A DNA stretch of 64,000 nucleotides from Amphiura filiformis (Eukaryota > Echinodermata > Ophiuroidea > Amphilepidida > Amphiuridae). Every line of letters starts with the position of its first letter. The first letter of the stretch is position 1. The notes under the pieces were generated by a model, which worked only from the letters and a program-made list of their open reading frames with translations, was not told the DNA's origin and made no database searches. The stretch is from positions 2,413,464 to 2,477,463 of the forward strand of contig NC_092636.1 of assembly GCF_039555335.1 (NCBI RefSeq), written 5' to 3'. Of this stretch, positions 20,683-33,900 are shown piece by piece. Made by a program: the position numbers and the translations under genes.

Positions 20683-21185
20683 CCATGATTAATAAGGCTA
20701 ATTTTAACACATTAATTGTAGATAGTCTAAAAACTGTTTATAATAATTCATGGTTAAATGTTGTAAAAAACCATCAGACTAAACTTCGAACTTATTGTCA
20801 ATTCAAACATTCATTTTCATTAGAAAATTATGTTACATTATTAAAACGTAGGCATAGATCTACTTTTTGTAAACTTAGGATTAGTTGTCATAAATTAAGG
20901 ATTGAAATGGATAGATATGTTTCACCTAAATTGCCTCCAGAACGGAGAATTTGTAAATATTGTAATCTCAATGAAATTGAGGACGAATTTCATTTCATTA
21001 TGAAATGTTCCTTATATAACGATATCCGTAATAGATTTATGACGTTAATAGATGATATTTTTGTTACAAACAATTCAACTGAAAATGATAAGTTTCTTCT
21101 TATCATGGGTGCCAATGATTTTGACACCACCCATGCAGTTGCCAATTTCATTTATACTGCATTTAAAAAAACGGGATTTAAATAA
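20673..21185 (+). pseudogene. C-terminal fragment of a LINE ORF2 protein
   Basis: 170 codons, most of them element-derived. The region resembles the conserved tail of LINE reverse-transcriptase proteins: FCKLRISCHKLRIEMDRY, then a zinc-knuckle-like CKYCNLNEIEDEFHFIMKC (C-x2-C-x10-H-x3-C), then YNDIRNRF. Catalytic reverse-transcriptase motifs are absent, lost by 5' truncation. The frame is undamaged, suggesting a fairly young insertion. The first few codons come from flanking tRNA-like sequence. It cannot encode a working enzyme. Confidence 0.8.
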
Positions 21186-21345
21186 TAGGCCTATGCCAAG
21201 CTAATTTATATTAGATTCTTTATAGTTGTAAACCATATTGTTCTTGTACTTTTTTGGTATTATATATATCGTATTATTATATATGTTTTGACCATATCTT
21301 GTTGTAAGATGAATGTCAATAAAATCTGATTCTGATTCTGAGTAT
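20683..21345 (+). mobile_element. 5'-truncated non-LTR retrotransposon (LINE) 3' end
   Basis: The ORF tail at 20673-21185 is followed by a roughly 150-bp AT-rich 3' UTR ending in AATAAAATCTGATTCTGATT. The short TCTGAT repeat at the end is typical of tail repeats of CR1/L2-like LINEs. No 5' UTR, endonuclease or catalytic reverse transcriptase is present, so the copy is truncated. Confidence 0.8.
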
Positions 21346-21354
21346 GCTCTCGTG

Positions 21355-21655
21355 TAAAAATTGAGCTGGTTTGAAATTCCCCTGGACAAGGAACTTACTG
21401 CTAATTGTCTTGTTGTAACCCGTACAAAACTCGGGCAGCTGATCCTGGTTGAGATGGTCAATTTGTGGAGTGTCTAGGGTGTGCGCTCTTGAAGCTGCAA
21501 AGTCCCTGTGTTGTTGTTAAATGGTTTATGGAATAATGCGAGGCCGTAGTGGTCAGCGACAACCTGTAAAGTATGCCGAGGCTTGTGGATCAACGTCTAG
21601 ATGTTATGCCTCTGCGTAGTGCACTATAAATCACTGCGCTTTTTTTTATTATTAC
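21355..21655 (+). repeat. Probable SINE-like dispersed repeat
   Basis: GAGGCCGTAGTGGTCAGCGA, GAGGCTTGTGGATCAACG and a terminal CACTGCGCTTTTTTTT run. The T-run end and composition, unlike the AT-rich surroundings, suggest a retroposed repeat. The family is not named and the assignment is from impression only. Confidence 0.4.
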
Positions 21656-23280
21656 GGTTCTCTTGATAAGGTCTGAATTTGTGAATAGCGACCAATTTTA
21701 CAGAATTAAGTGAACACCGTGTGGAAGTCATAGACAACTTTTGATAATTTTGTCAATATAGGTAACATTTTAATGGATATTTTAAACAGACATGGGTAAA
21801 ATTCTCAGATCAGTATGGTGTATATAAATACTTTTTCATGACACATTCAAGCAAATCACAACATTACATCATAATTTCTGTGTTGCACATAATATTTTTT
21901 ATTTTGTTCAGTTATAGTCAATATCATCTCTTACACAAGATATAATGGGACACATGAGAATATTGCAAAGGAATGAATGCAAACATCATACATTTATGTA
22001 CAGAGATTGAAATTACAATAGTACAGAGTATGTGTGTCTATTACATGGACACAGTCACATAACAGCTGAAGGGGAAAAACATTACAAAACCATACATACA
22101 ATATTATCATACATACATATATAGACCCAAATACAATCAAAAGCCTATTACTTCTTACTTTCACTCAAAGAGAAAAATCAGACTAAAGAAAAGATTATTG
22201 GCAGTGGCAGCGTGGGGGGATTTGGTGATCAGAAAATGTGTCAACAAAATAGTGACATTTCACATTTTCTGTGATTTTGTATACTGCGGGGGGGGGCAAT
22301 CACGGAGCCCAATTATGGGGGAATTTCCAACCCCTGTGGTGCCACCACTCATGCTTGAATGAAACTTTCTGATTATCAAACCACCTTTCTCATCACAACA
22401 TTTGAATTTGACTTGTACTTGTAAGCTGTAGGAACCATTAAACTGACTTGGTCCCTGTGTTGATGAGAGCAAATAAAGCTCTATAAAAATTAAATTAAAT
22501 TTATGTTTTTAGGTGTTAACTGGGTAAAACTATACTGTCACTTTAGGGTTTGGTAAAATAGCGGCTCTTTTTATCTTTTTTAATAACTTTGTTTGAATTG
22601 AACATTCCTGAATCACACCATACACACAAGACATGACATTCAAAATGACTCAATTAGGTATAAACAGTCCACTTGAATATCCTTAAACTTTTTTCCTTCT
22701 TATATTCGACATACAAGTACAGGGAGGGGAGTAATTAATAACAAAGATTTGGACTTTTCCACAACTAGTCTTAACCATAATATTAACACTAAGGCAATAG
22801 AGCCTCGTTAGCTTGTCTTTTCAATGGACCATCAATGCTTAGTGGATCCTTATTATTTATGATCAAAAACATTAGATCTTTGCATGCAATGTATTGACCA
22901 ATACAGATATTAGTTGATAGTTCATTAATAACAAGCATCAAAGCAATGAAAGATCAAAAAATTAAACAAATTGGGCTGCTGTGCCCAAGGTGCTCAGTTT
23001 CATAAAACTGTTTTTAATTAATGATTTTTTTGTCAGAAAGACAAAAAAATAGAAAGACAGATTGATATTTTTTTGAAAGACTAGAAAATTGTTTAGGTTT
23101 GAGATAGCAGATAGAGGAGAAATTCTAGCAAGATTTGCTTACTAATAATTTGTAAATTATAAACTCATTTAAAACTCACTAAAATTGTTGTCTTACTATA
23201 CTTTAACAACTTCTATCTGTAATTCAATTGAGAATTATATATATAATTATATTTAAAAACCAATTTTAAGGTGAGCCTAA
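21656..23280. other. Intergenic AT-rich sequence
   Basis: No gene, RNA or strong repeat recognised. Short ORFs lack protein-like composition. Confidence 0.5.
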
Positions 23281-23403
23281 GTTTTGTCCCATGGCTCACT
23301 TCAGGGGTGTAATTTACAGCTACAATCATGGAAAAAATCATGGCACACTTTGGCTGTGTTTTGGAGAATCTCTGTCCCTGTTCCCCAAATTCAATGCTGT
23401 TGC

Positions 23404-23620
23404 ACTAGGACCCACAACATGCTCATCTATCAGAGCGCAGTTCTATAACCCCAATACATTTGTACATTCATTGAATGACCTTTGAAAATTTGGGTACAAA
23501 ACTCATACTCTGAAACTTGAGGTCAAATTTGCACTATTGTTTAATTGAGGTTATTGAACTATGCTATTGGGATGAGGCCATTGTGGTCCTTAGTGTTGGA
23601 TACAGTGTGATTCTTTCCCC
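23404..23620 (+). repeat. Dispersed repeat, copy 1 of 2
   Basis: Shares CATTCATTGAATGACCTTTG and GGGATGAGGCCATTGTGG with 50705-50930, in the same order and orientation. Confidence 0.85.
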
Positions 23621-25400
23621 CTGGATTGTAAACATTGTTCTGCTATTATGAGGCAATATCATATCACCTCCTAGGTAAGCCATTGAACAATGGCTTACTT
23701 ATTTATTCCCAAACAAATCTCAATTCCTAGCTAAGATACTAAGCATCTTTGAAGTGAGACATGAAGCTCAAATGAATACTTAAGTGGAAGAAGGGGTCAA
23801 CTCCACCATTTTACACAACTGAGTTTTATTGTATTAAAACCTATACCAGTGCCATTGAAACATATTATTTCACATGTATGTTCATGTACCGGTACTAAGT
23901 AAAAGGTCCCCTGAAGATGAAAACAGTCAGTCTCTGAAACTTTTTCAAATATTAAGTTTTTTGTTAATATCTCAAAAAAAGTGTTGATGGAGTTGGGCCC
24001 TTCTTCCACTTACGTATTCAATTAGTTTTGAAAAGAAAATCCCTGGATATACTCCTTCCCTGGCTCAAAATATACCCTGCTATGAGCTGAAATTATACAC
24101 AAGTTGCTAACGACATGTGACTAATTTGAACCAATCAAATGGATTCTTCTTTCCAAAATGACAAGAAACAAACCGCCTGATTGGTTAAATCCAAAGGCTG
24201 CAAGTTAACACCGGGCTGTGACAGTAATTCTTTTAGTCAGACCGGAACCTTTTTGACCCAATCAAGAAGAGGAGTTAAAGTACAGCTATTGACTAATCAT
24301 GATCAATTATCTTTATAGCAACTAGGGCATAACCTCACCTGTAATACTGTATGTAGTGAAAACATGCATATAATTTGACTAAATTTAAAACAACTAATCA
24401 ATACATGAGTAATAAGAAATTACTTTTTGGTCAAGTATCTTTATAATTCATTCAGAAACTAACACCCAATAATCTATTTACCTATAGCCTAAAGAATATG
24501 ATCCAGTGCTGTTCAATATATCCTACAACACTGAAATGCTCCATGACCAAATGTCTCTGATCACACCTCTACCATTCTGTTGAGTTACTCAAATCATTCC
24601 TATGATACTAACTTCTTGTCAAAATTTCTGGAAATAAGAGATTGAACAGCAGGTCTACAACCCTGCTTATAGAACCTATATGGAGACAGAGTTGAATTCA
24701 TTCTTAATACCAATATATAGGCACTTAAAAACGTAAAGAGAACAAGCAAAGCTTTAAAAACCATTGGCCACAATTAATAAACTTCTTGGTCAATTATCAA
24801 TTCATACACATCCTATCTATGCCACTAATTACCATGTAGACTCTTTTAATTACACTGTGTAAGATCTACATGCTAGTCAAAACCTTGTAAATCTAAATTC
24901 AATATTTTTCTCCATGTTGTCTTTTTTGACAATATTCAAAACTGTATAATTTATGCGAGATATTTAACTAGAACTAAATGCCACATCAATGCTTTGTCAA
25001 GTATTCCATCTTCTCAGCCACAATTCAATCTCACAAGGTACTTAATATATGATATTGAACTGTGCCTGGAGTATTGAAGTGTGTAGATTACAGAAAATAT
25101 ACTTGGATCAGTACAGCGGTTCAGGTTCATTTCTGCTATGAATGTAAAAAATCCTTTAATCCTATGGGCCAGACCAACCCAGATTTTGCATTTTTGGCAT
25201 TTGTTTTTCACCTGTAAGCAATAATTAAAAACAGCTTTTATTGACCAAAATGATTATGACTGAAAGTTTTCGAAAAAATTCAAAACCTTTTCATAATGTT
25301 TGCAAAAAACATGGATTTTAACGCTTTTGGTGATTTTTAAGGTTCACTTAGCCTCCTCTTTCAGAAGAAAATCTTGACCAACCGACCCTACTTGGAAATG
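23621..25400. other. Intergenic AT-rich sequence, with an old MITE relic
   Basis: No genes recognised. 25160-25395 has weak similarity to the TIR element at 31620-31884 (GGGCCAGACCAACCC at one end, ACCAACCGACCCTACTTGG at the other). Confidence 0.45.
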
Positions 25401-25404
25401 TACA

Positions 25405-25560
25405 ACTATACTGATCAAAGTATATATTGAGCGCAAGAAGGCCCTATTTGTAATAGCTGCCATTTGCAATATAGTTAGATATGTGTACTATGTAGAATGC
25501 AAAAATTGTCATATGCCTACAGGGCAGCTATTACATATATGACTTTCTAATCCCTTCATA
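25405..25560. repeat. Second copy of the AATAGCTGCC repeat
   Basis: GCGCAAGAAGGCCC, TAATAGCTGCC and GGGCAGCTATTACAT parallel 20428-20580. Confidence 0.6.
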
Positions 25561-26340
25561 ATTTTCAGGACAGGACACTATGAGCAAAGATGAACTTGTA
25601 ACTATGCTTGAAAGTGTTTCTAGACTATGCTTGAAAGTGTTTCTAGAATACAATATTCTAATTAAAGCATTTATGAATAAAAGTATACTTTTAAATTGTC
25701 ACAAACATTGAAAGCGTTCATTTTCATTCATTAATAAGACAATGAACGTCATCATCATGAGGTACACTACATTTTAGCACACTTAATAAGTGTTCACAAA
25801 TAATACAATTGAATAAATTATGATAATTTACTGTCTGCATACATAACTTGCTACTCATGGTCAAAACCAGTATTGGATATACATTATCAACATATTTTTC
25901 AACACAGCAAACATTTAAGTTTTTCTCCCAAATTGATTATAGCAGTAACTAAAATAATAGTTCCATTTTATATGTGTGTAATAATTTGTCAATTTGAAAT
26001 GCTTGGTTTTGATTTTATAAATATTGTTACAAAATCATCACCAATCGTATAAGTCATTCCAAATCAGTAACTGATATTAAAGGCATATTACAAAAAATAG
26101 CACTTTGAAATAATATAAATACGAGTATAATATCCCATATCGCTATTAAGAAAACAAAACAATAATACAAAAACATCATCTGTGTACGCTGTGTTAAAAT
26201 CGCACAAAATTTTTGTCTGTTGCAACAAAGTGTTTTTGAGTTGAGTTGACTCAGGTTACATAAAATTACATAATAAACAGTCATGTCGTAACGAGTTGGA
26301 CAAATAATGCTTGAAGTTAATGCTGTAGAACAATTTAGCT
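25561..26340. other. Intergenic AT-rich sequence
   Basis: A short direct duplication of CTATGCTTGAAAGTGTTTCT lies near 25600-25645. Nothing else is recognised. Confidence 0.5.
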
Positions 26341-26346
26341 ACACAT

Positions 26347-26530
26347 TAGGTTATGCCAGTAGAAATCCATATACCCCCTATGTAAGACATAATCTCAATC
26401 TCCCACACAGGGGGTATAGATTTCGAATGTAGTCACCCATTCAGGTAACCCCATTTGAAATGCATACTCCCTGTGTAGCAGATCAAAGATATGTCTTCCA
26501 CCGGGGTTGTATGGAATGCAACTGGAATAG
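26347..26530. repeat. Dispersed repeat or possible MITE
   Basis: ATACCCCCTATGTAAGACAT faces a roughly inverted ATGTCTTCCACCGGGGTTGT. CCCACACAGGGGGTATAG lies between. Weak evidence for a non-autonomous element. Confidence 0.4.
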
Positions 26531-26935
26531 ACCTTTTGCCTCTGTCAAATCTATATATTCTCGCATCCAACTCAAAACCTCACTGACGACCTTCACCATA
26601 TTGAAGTAGTCTCCTTTACATACATAATTCTTCCTTTACATACATCCAGATTCACTGAGTCTCGCATAAGAAACGTAGTTGAAAAACCAATACCATATGA
26701 TTATTAATATTATGTGATAATAATAATAACAATAATAATAATATATATGAACATATCTTTGAAATATATATTTATATACTATATATACTATATACACTAT
26801 CTTACATACATGTATATAAATAGTGCAGATATCTTTTGTACAATACCCATGCACACAAGAAAACAAATATACATTTATACATAAAAAATACAATATAAAC
26901 AACAGCTCTTTTGATTGAACATATCACACAGAACA

Positions 26936-27160
26936 GTTCTGAAGAGCACAACATAAAAAAGTTTTCAATTAAATCGTCAGTGTCAGCTAGTCGGAAACAG
27001 TTGATGGCACTTTTCATCACTGTGATAGGAGTTGGTGTACTATAACAGAAAAGTTCTGAAGATCACAACATAAAAAGTTTTGAATTGAGTCGTTGATGTC
27101 AGCTAGTCGGACACAGTTGATGGCACTTTTCATCACTGTGATAGGAGTTGGTGTAGTAAA
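26936..27160 (+). repeat. Two-copy tandem repeat, period 117 bp
   Basis: GTTCTGAAGA(G/T)CACAACA starts at 26936 and 27053, and TGATAGGAGTTGGTGTA closes both copies. The copies differ at about ten positions. Confidence 0.9.
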
Positions 27161-27665
27161 TTGGTCCCTGAAAACAGCTGGAGTCTCGGTGTGGCTTTAT
27201 GATATTGTCAAAAGTATACGACCATTTAAGGATCTTCATTTCAATATCTGATCTGTTTTATATTTTTCTAAATAAAATTTTATTTCCAGAATGAAATAAT
27301 AAATCATTTTTTTCTGGTATTTTAAAATGTGTAAGAATGAAATTAAGAGCTCATAAAGAGCCAATGAAAATAAAATAATAATTTTTGAAATATAAAAAAA
27401 TAAATGCATTTCTCAAGATAAATTGTCACAATCAGATATTGTAATAAATGATGACAGCGGATGAGTTTCTGACTTTGAACAGACTGTAATAGCTCCTGAG
27501 ATGATCTGCCTCAAGGTGAGGCATGTTTGTACTTGAATCTACACTTTGTTCACTACATGTTGGAAACGGTTGACCATACTTCCACACATTAGATATATGA
27601 ATCTGTATGCCTGCCTATTCAGTAGTGAACAAAGTGTACCATAGTTGACGTAGAGCTTCAAAAGA
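27161..27665 (-). other. Probable 3' UTR or downstream flank of the RhoGAP-START gene
   Basis: Lies just 3' of the conserved end of the START coding frame. It is AT-rich and has several possible minus-strand AATAAA signals, including one near 27289-27294. The poly(A) site cannot be fixed from sequence alone. Confidence 0.4.
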
Positions 27666-27779
27666 CTACACTTTTGTTTCTGGTCCTTCTGCCTCCTGTT
27701 TGTACATATCTCTTATCTTTCCTACAATTACGGCCATCATATGTCCGTATGCCTTGTTATACCACTCGGGCATACGCCC
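27666..27779 (-). pseudogene. DLC1: In-frame continuation of START after the early stop
   Basis: 37 further sense codons in the same frame encode RMPEWYNKAYGHMM, AVIVGKIRDMYKQE and a short acidic tail to TAG. Sequence and spacing match the C-terminal START helix of this family, so this was coding recently. Possible explanations are an assembly error, a polymorphic nonsense or frameshift allele, or true loss. A small offset around the stop would give a VDTKG-like reading like the family's VDLRG; that is inference. Confidence 0.75.
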
Positions 27780-27957
27780 TTAGTGTCTATCACGTGAGAT
27801 GTGGGTTAGCCGTGATCTTCCGGAGCCAGCTGGTTCAATGAGAAAACGAGATGCAAGGATAGTACCTCGGATGCCACCAATGGGAGAGCCTTCAGGATGC
27901 TCTATGGATGTGGATACAAGAACGCAGGTTCCTTTTGGAAGATCTGTTCTCCATGAC
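27780..27957 (-). CDS. DLC1: RhoGAP-START exon k: end of START, with early stop
   Basis: Acceptor TTTTGTTTCATCTCAG. It encodes SWRTDLPKGTCVLVSTSIEH, then ASRFLIEPAGSGRSRLTHIS and RDRH, then TAA at 27780-27782. The frame continues unbroken beyond the stop with RMPEWYNKAYGHMM and VGKIRDMY, the family's C-terminal helix, to a TAG at 27666-27668. The four residues before the stop are where the match to the family fails. Confidence 0.9.
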
Positions 27958-30900
27958 CTGAGATGAAACAAAAAAAAGGAGGAAAAATAATTTTAAAAAT
28001 CCATACTTTCAATTTACAAAGTTTATTACTACATGTATGGTTGTTCCAAAAAGTCATTCTTATTTCTTAAATAATTTGTGCAATTATTAACTTCACATAA
28101 CTTTCTAATGTACATGTATGAAACACGATCAAAGGGAATGAGTCACATGACGGCAATTTTCAATTAGTAGAAGTTTTTTACATCATTTTCTGGCAGTTTA
28201 CAAATGCTACATTTTGATGCAGACCCCATCAAAATTGGACATCTGGTTATGGCTGAAAACAATATAAAACAAAAGAATTTGAACATTGTTTTTGCCAATA
28301 TCTCAAAAATAATATTAGGGACATGCGACTCATTCCCCTTAATCATGTCACATATGATGTTGTCCAAAGCACAGTACCCTTATGGACCTACAATATCCAT
28401 TGAAACCTACCTGAGCACACAGTATTCCCTGTTGGGATGAGGCGCCATGGTATTGAACACATAATGCATCACATCACACTGATTACCCAGTTTCTCTACT
28501 ACTCGCCATTTCAATAGGTCTTCATCCCATAAATGCCTGTAATGGGAAAAAAACGGGAGGAATAACTTGTTAATATATACGATCATGTAACATAAATAAA
28601 ATAATAATAAATAAATTTCGGAATTTATATAGCGCTTTTTCCAGAGGATTCAAAGCGCTGTAATTTCGCTGCGTTGAACACAAATTTCTATGTTGAAACT
28701 TTAAGTTTTCTGGGTTTTTTTTTGGGGGGGGGGCAGGGGGGTTTAACAGTCTTTAAGATTAAACAACGTAGTTGTGACTTTGGTGAATACTTTGTAGTCT
28801 ACAACATTGAAGTGAGTTTCCTGAGACTTACTCTTAAAAACATCATTTAAAGCCTTATTTAAGAGAAGCCTGGTTACTTGGAAAACCAGCCATTATTTTG
28901 TCACTGCTGGCTTTGATGGCTCATACTCCAAGCCCTAAATCCAATAAAGTTTTAGGGCAAGAAAAAAAGGGCTATCTTCAAGTCTGTAATTAGCACTACT
29001 TTCGGGCTCTGTTGCTATTAGTTAGTATACTATCCAGAGAGGTTGCGTCAGCGCTCAGAGAGGTTGCGTCAGAGAGGTTGGGTCAGAGGTTGCTACTCGC
29101 TCAAAGGCTCGCGCTCACTAAGTCCTTGGGGGCCATAAACTGTGGCTAGTCTGTAATGTGATAGATAATCATTAAACCTAAGGTATACTAAATCCAGTAT
29201 CTGTTACCTTTCTTTGAGTACTCTGTGTAGTATATCAGCTGGTGGTGCATCCATCTCAACGCTACATTTCCATAACCTAAGCGGATGACCATCTCCAACT
29301 TTCTTGTAGGCTACTTCTACTTGGTCAATGTTTGGACATGCCACCCAACCTTTGAACCTTTCTCTTGATTCCTGTGGGAAACAAAGTATGAACAAAATGA
29401 AAAGTTAAGGCATCAATATTTATCTGCATAATATTAAGATAATCTTACGCTGGCATTCAATTTTAGAAAGTATTATGTTAGAGCAAGGAGTGAAAATAAA
29501 ATGACAATTGAAAGTTTGAGGGATACCAAATTTTCTGTATGTAGCACTCAGCACAGCATATTACTTGCAACACTAAATTTGGTTTGCTGGGCATACGGCA
29601 GATGTAACCCTTTCCCCCCTCACTGTTTTTTTCCCTCCTACTACAACATGCAAACAAAGCATGGTTCCCCTTTTTATGTTTCTTTCCATGGGCTGAACAG
29701 AGTATAAAGCACAGACAGTGATTAAGTAGGCCTGAAGAAAATACCCTGAAATCTGGTAAAAGTGCATGAATTTGGGCTAAAAATACATCCCTGCACAGAG
29801 TATAGCAATGTAATAAAACTTGTTCTTACCTTTAGCACACCCTGTATACAGCTTTCCATATATTTCCTGTAATCACCGCCCTCAGTATCAGGCTTCTGAC
29901 CAAGTTCCTCTAACGTGACTGGCTCACCAAGATCCATATACGAGAAATGACATTTGGACATCAGCTCTTCTGGCACCTAGAAAACACACAATAAACAGGT
30001 AGAAAACATTAAATATTATTTTTGTTTGTCTCAATCTTCCTAACATCTATTTATCATTTCCCAACAATTATCAAGTTCATGAGTGTTTATATAATAGGAA
30101 GGATGCATTCAGTTACTGCAGCTGGACTGCCCAGATAATATCTTGAAATTGGGAGTCATATTTATGTACTCCATTGTAATCCGGTCATTCTAGTAAATCC
30201 CTCTTTGCTCTGCAACACCTGTCAGTTATAATTTTGTTGACATTTCAAAAAATTTACTCAAAACTTCAAGTATCATAAACATTTCTATTTTTGTTAATCT
30301 AATTAATATTTAGGCATTCTGCATTATCAAAGATTAAATTAACAAATTTGCTTAAATTCTGTCAGCTGCCAAAGTTGACTACTTCACAAAAGGGTTCTGC
30401 TCGTGAAATTATATTGCCAGGGAAATATGTTGTTAAATGAATTTGGTTCTATTAACTTTCACAAAAAATTACTTCCTGACACCAAACATTGAGCTTTTGT
30501 GAAAAATGAACAGCTGCAAAAAAGCAACTTCTTTAACCCTCTCCGCGCGGGTGTCGAGTGCGGACGACATGTCAAAAATTTTTAACTTTTTCAAAAATTG
30601 TCAAAATTCAATTTTTCATTACCATATTTGGATTCAGCATGAAAATTGCATTCTAATGAGTACAAACAAGCCAAGTATTGGTTCAGCAGTCCTTGAGATG
30701 GCCTATGTGATATTTGAAAATTTCGTCAGTTTGTCAACATTTAGCGTGTAAAGCATTAAAGCATGTAACTTTGAAATGAAAGTGACACACTTTTGGCTCA
30801 TGGATTACAAGTACTTCCAGCGTTCCACCCAACTTTAATCCTCACTTACCATGAACAACTTCTTGACCTCCTTAATCATAAGTGCTAATGCTTCATTGGC

Positions 30901-33900
30901 TGCTACATTCTCAATCAGTTCTTTCTGATCGGGCTTTCCAATCTGCATCTTGCGTTGTCGCCGAGGGCTCCCTATTCCATGAATTCCAGTTTTGATAGGC
31001 GCAGAGTTGGCGCCGAGTTGGAACAAAGATGGTGCAAAGCACACGGCCAGATTGTAGGCAGTCATCTGTAATGAAAGTTCAATAATTCTAAATTTTAATT
31101 TAAACTCAAAATTTAATTTCCAGACTAGCACAAAATTATACTTAAAATTATATCCAAGCTTTGCTTATGAAAATATGCATGGCAGAAAGAGAGTGTGTAT
31201 TTTGAAGGAATTATCAATTACACATTAGAAACAAAATAATTTAATTTTGCTAACTCAATAAAAAGCTGTTAAGGACAAGCAAGTCATCTTTCATATTTGT
31301 TTGTCTTTTTTTGCCACAAATTATCCATCCCAAGTCCTTGAAACAGAATAATCCAATTTTGTTGCCAAGTTTTCAAAACATAATAGTTCCCAAGCCAGGA
31401 TGAAAATAAAGTTCTAAATTGAATAATTATTGTTTAGCTTCATGCCAAAACATCTGCAATTGTCCCATGCAGACAGATGCATCGCTATAATTATCACTTC
31501 CCAATTAAGACAATGTGATCATAGAAACAAAATGATGATGACTAACCATGGCTAATTGCTTTGATAGACTTTAATTCTTTGTTTATGGATACTAACTATT
31601 AACATAATTCATTCAGTTTGGCAACGAAAAAAGAAATCCCTGTTCTACGGGCCCGACCGACCCAAATTTTGAACAAATTGAGGAAAAAATTTCCTGTACA
31701 AATGAATGCTGATCCAAATTTCGATAAGTTCAGGAATTAATTTTTTTTTGTATTTTCTCAAATTACAAATTTGCAAAATTTGGTGATTTTTGGGTCATTT
31801 CAAAACAAAAAAAAAAGCCGACCGACCGACCCTACTTGAAAGGTCCGTCCGCCCGTAGAACAGGGTTTCTTTTTTTCGTCGCCTTATGGATAGGAACTAT
31901 TAATATCTTCATTTGAATGATATAGGCCCCTATTATTAAACTGGCTCAGTACAAAATTCTTCATCATTATTGATGAGTATACTACCAGATTCCTATTGCA
32001 GAATTAGAGATACTTTGAGGCTACTCTTGAGTACAAGTACATCACCAGTGTTTGTATTGAATGCATGATTCCGATGTGTGTACTCTAATGTGTGTACTCT
32101 AGAGTACCCACACTTCTAAGTACTCAAAAGTATCAATGAAATAGCTGATCCACTGGTGGCAACAATAATATTTTTGTAGTGTATGAAAATTGTTAAGCAT
32201 TTTTTTCAACACACTAGCCATAGCCTGAATTGATGAAAACAAGAAACTCTGAAGTTTGCAAATTATGAACAAATTAAAGCATTCACTTTGTTAACCCCAT
32301 GAGAACTGCCCACGGATTGGCCAAAATGAATAATGTGTCCAATTTTGAACCAATCAAGGAGGGTATTAATAAGATCATCTGCAAATGCAAGTTTGATCAT
32401 AAATAGTTGTAATTGGCAATTGAAGTAAGCATTTCAAGTTCTCAACCAATCAGAAATCCTGTTAGATGACCAGTAGGTTTGAGAATACTGACCTGGTTTT
32501 CATCTGAGTGACTAGCAATGTCACTGAGGAAGAGCAGTAAGGATTGCAGCACCTCCCTGTTTTCATCTGGTAGGAGCATGATGGCAGCTTGAACTGCTGG
32601 CAGTTTCATATCTTTAGGTAGAGCTACGGAGAAAAAGAAGAGGTGTTTTGATTCATTAGGAAAGATGCTGTTCAATTAAGGTTAAATAACAATTAGAGGA
32701 ATTCTGTTTAAAGTGTGTTTGTCGTTAGGTAGAATTATAGAGATATAGAAAATGAAGTGGCTTGATTCATGGCAAATATTTTTCAAAAATTATTTGTATC
32801 ATAAATTCTTGGGGACATAATCTTTATGTACAAATTTGACAATATGTTACAGTTTGGTACATAACTGTGTTTATTGAGCTACATATTCAAACTCTTTTCT
32901 TGAAATTAGTGAAGAACACATGCTTGCATGCACTGGCTGAATATGGGATTCCATAAAAGCAGTTACTATATACTAGAGAAACATGTCTAAATAGCAGATA
33001 AATAAAATATTTATTGGAATCTGCAATTAATCATCCAAACAATTCTCACTGCACTCCTCTGGAGCCCAAATTACACATTGAGGAGAGTGACATATGGAAT
33101 AAAAATATGGGACAAGGTCTGACTTTTAATTAGACACTTAACTGGAAATAAAACTATCAGGGGTTTTTAACATCAGCCAAATTCGACATTGGCTTTTTCA
33201 CGTAGCAACAGGCCAACAGACTTTGCAGACAAATTTGGCCAGCTTTACTTTGACATCCAAAATCTGACATGGATTATTACACAGCCCTTAGTTTTGAGTC
33301 GCCAGAAATTCCATATCAGAACTGATTTCCTGGTCAGTAACTTGTGGATCCACGTAAAGACTTGATTCCACTGGTTGTGTTTGGTACAACTTTGATGGAA
33401 ATAAACTTTTTAATGGAAGTAGATGACATATACTGTTATTGGCCAAGTTAAGTTTTTGGCAACAATACAAGTATAAAGGTACTGATCAACTTGAGTTATT
33501 ATTTTGTAGAAACAATTTTGGAAAATAGCCCAAAAATGCTAAAGAGTTCAGCATATCTTTGATTGCCTCAGGCTCAGCTTATGTGCCACAAAAATCATTT
33601 AGAATTTCACATACTAAAAAAAACCCAAATACTACATAATTTGGTACCCGATCATGAACAAATACTTCCTAATTTAAAATGTCACAGTTCCCTATTGGGC
33701 CTACTGTTGGTGAATGACAGGCTTTTGATAAGGATGATGTTAGGGATTAACAAACTTTCATGGAATGTCCATAGCAACCTGACAAAGATAGGGATCCAGG
33801 AAACAGCCTAGGCTTTGATTAGAGTGAGGCCATCTTGGGAGGCTAGGCAAATTATAAATATACATGTATATATATATTCATTTTTATTACTTTATATTCA

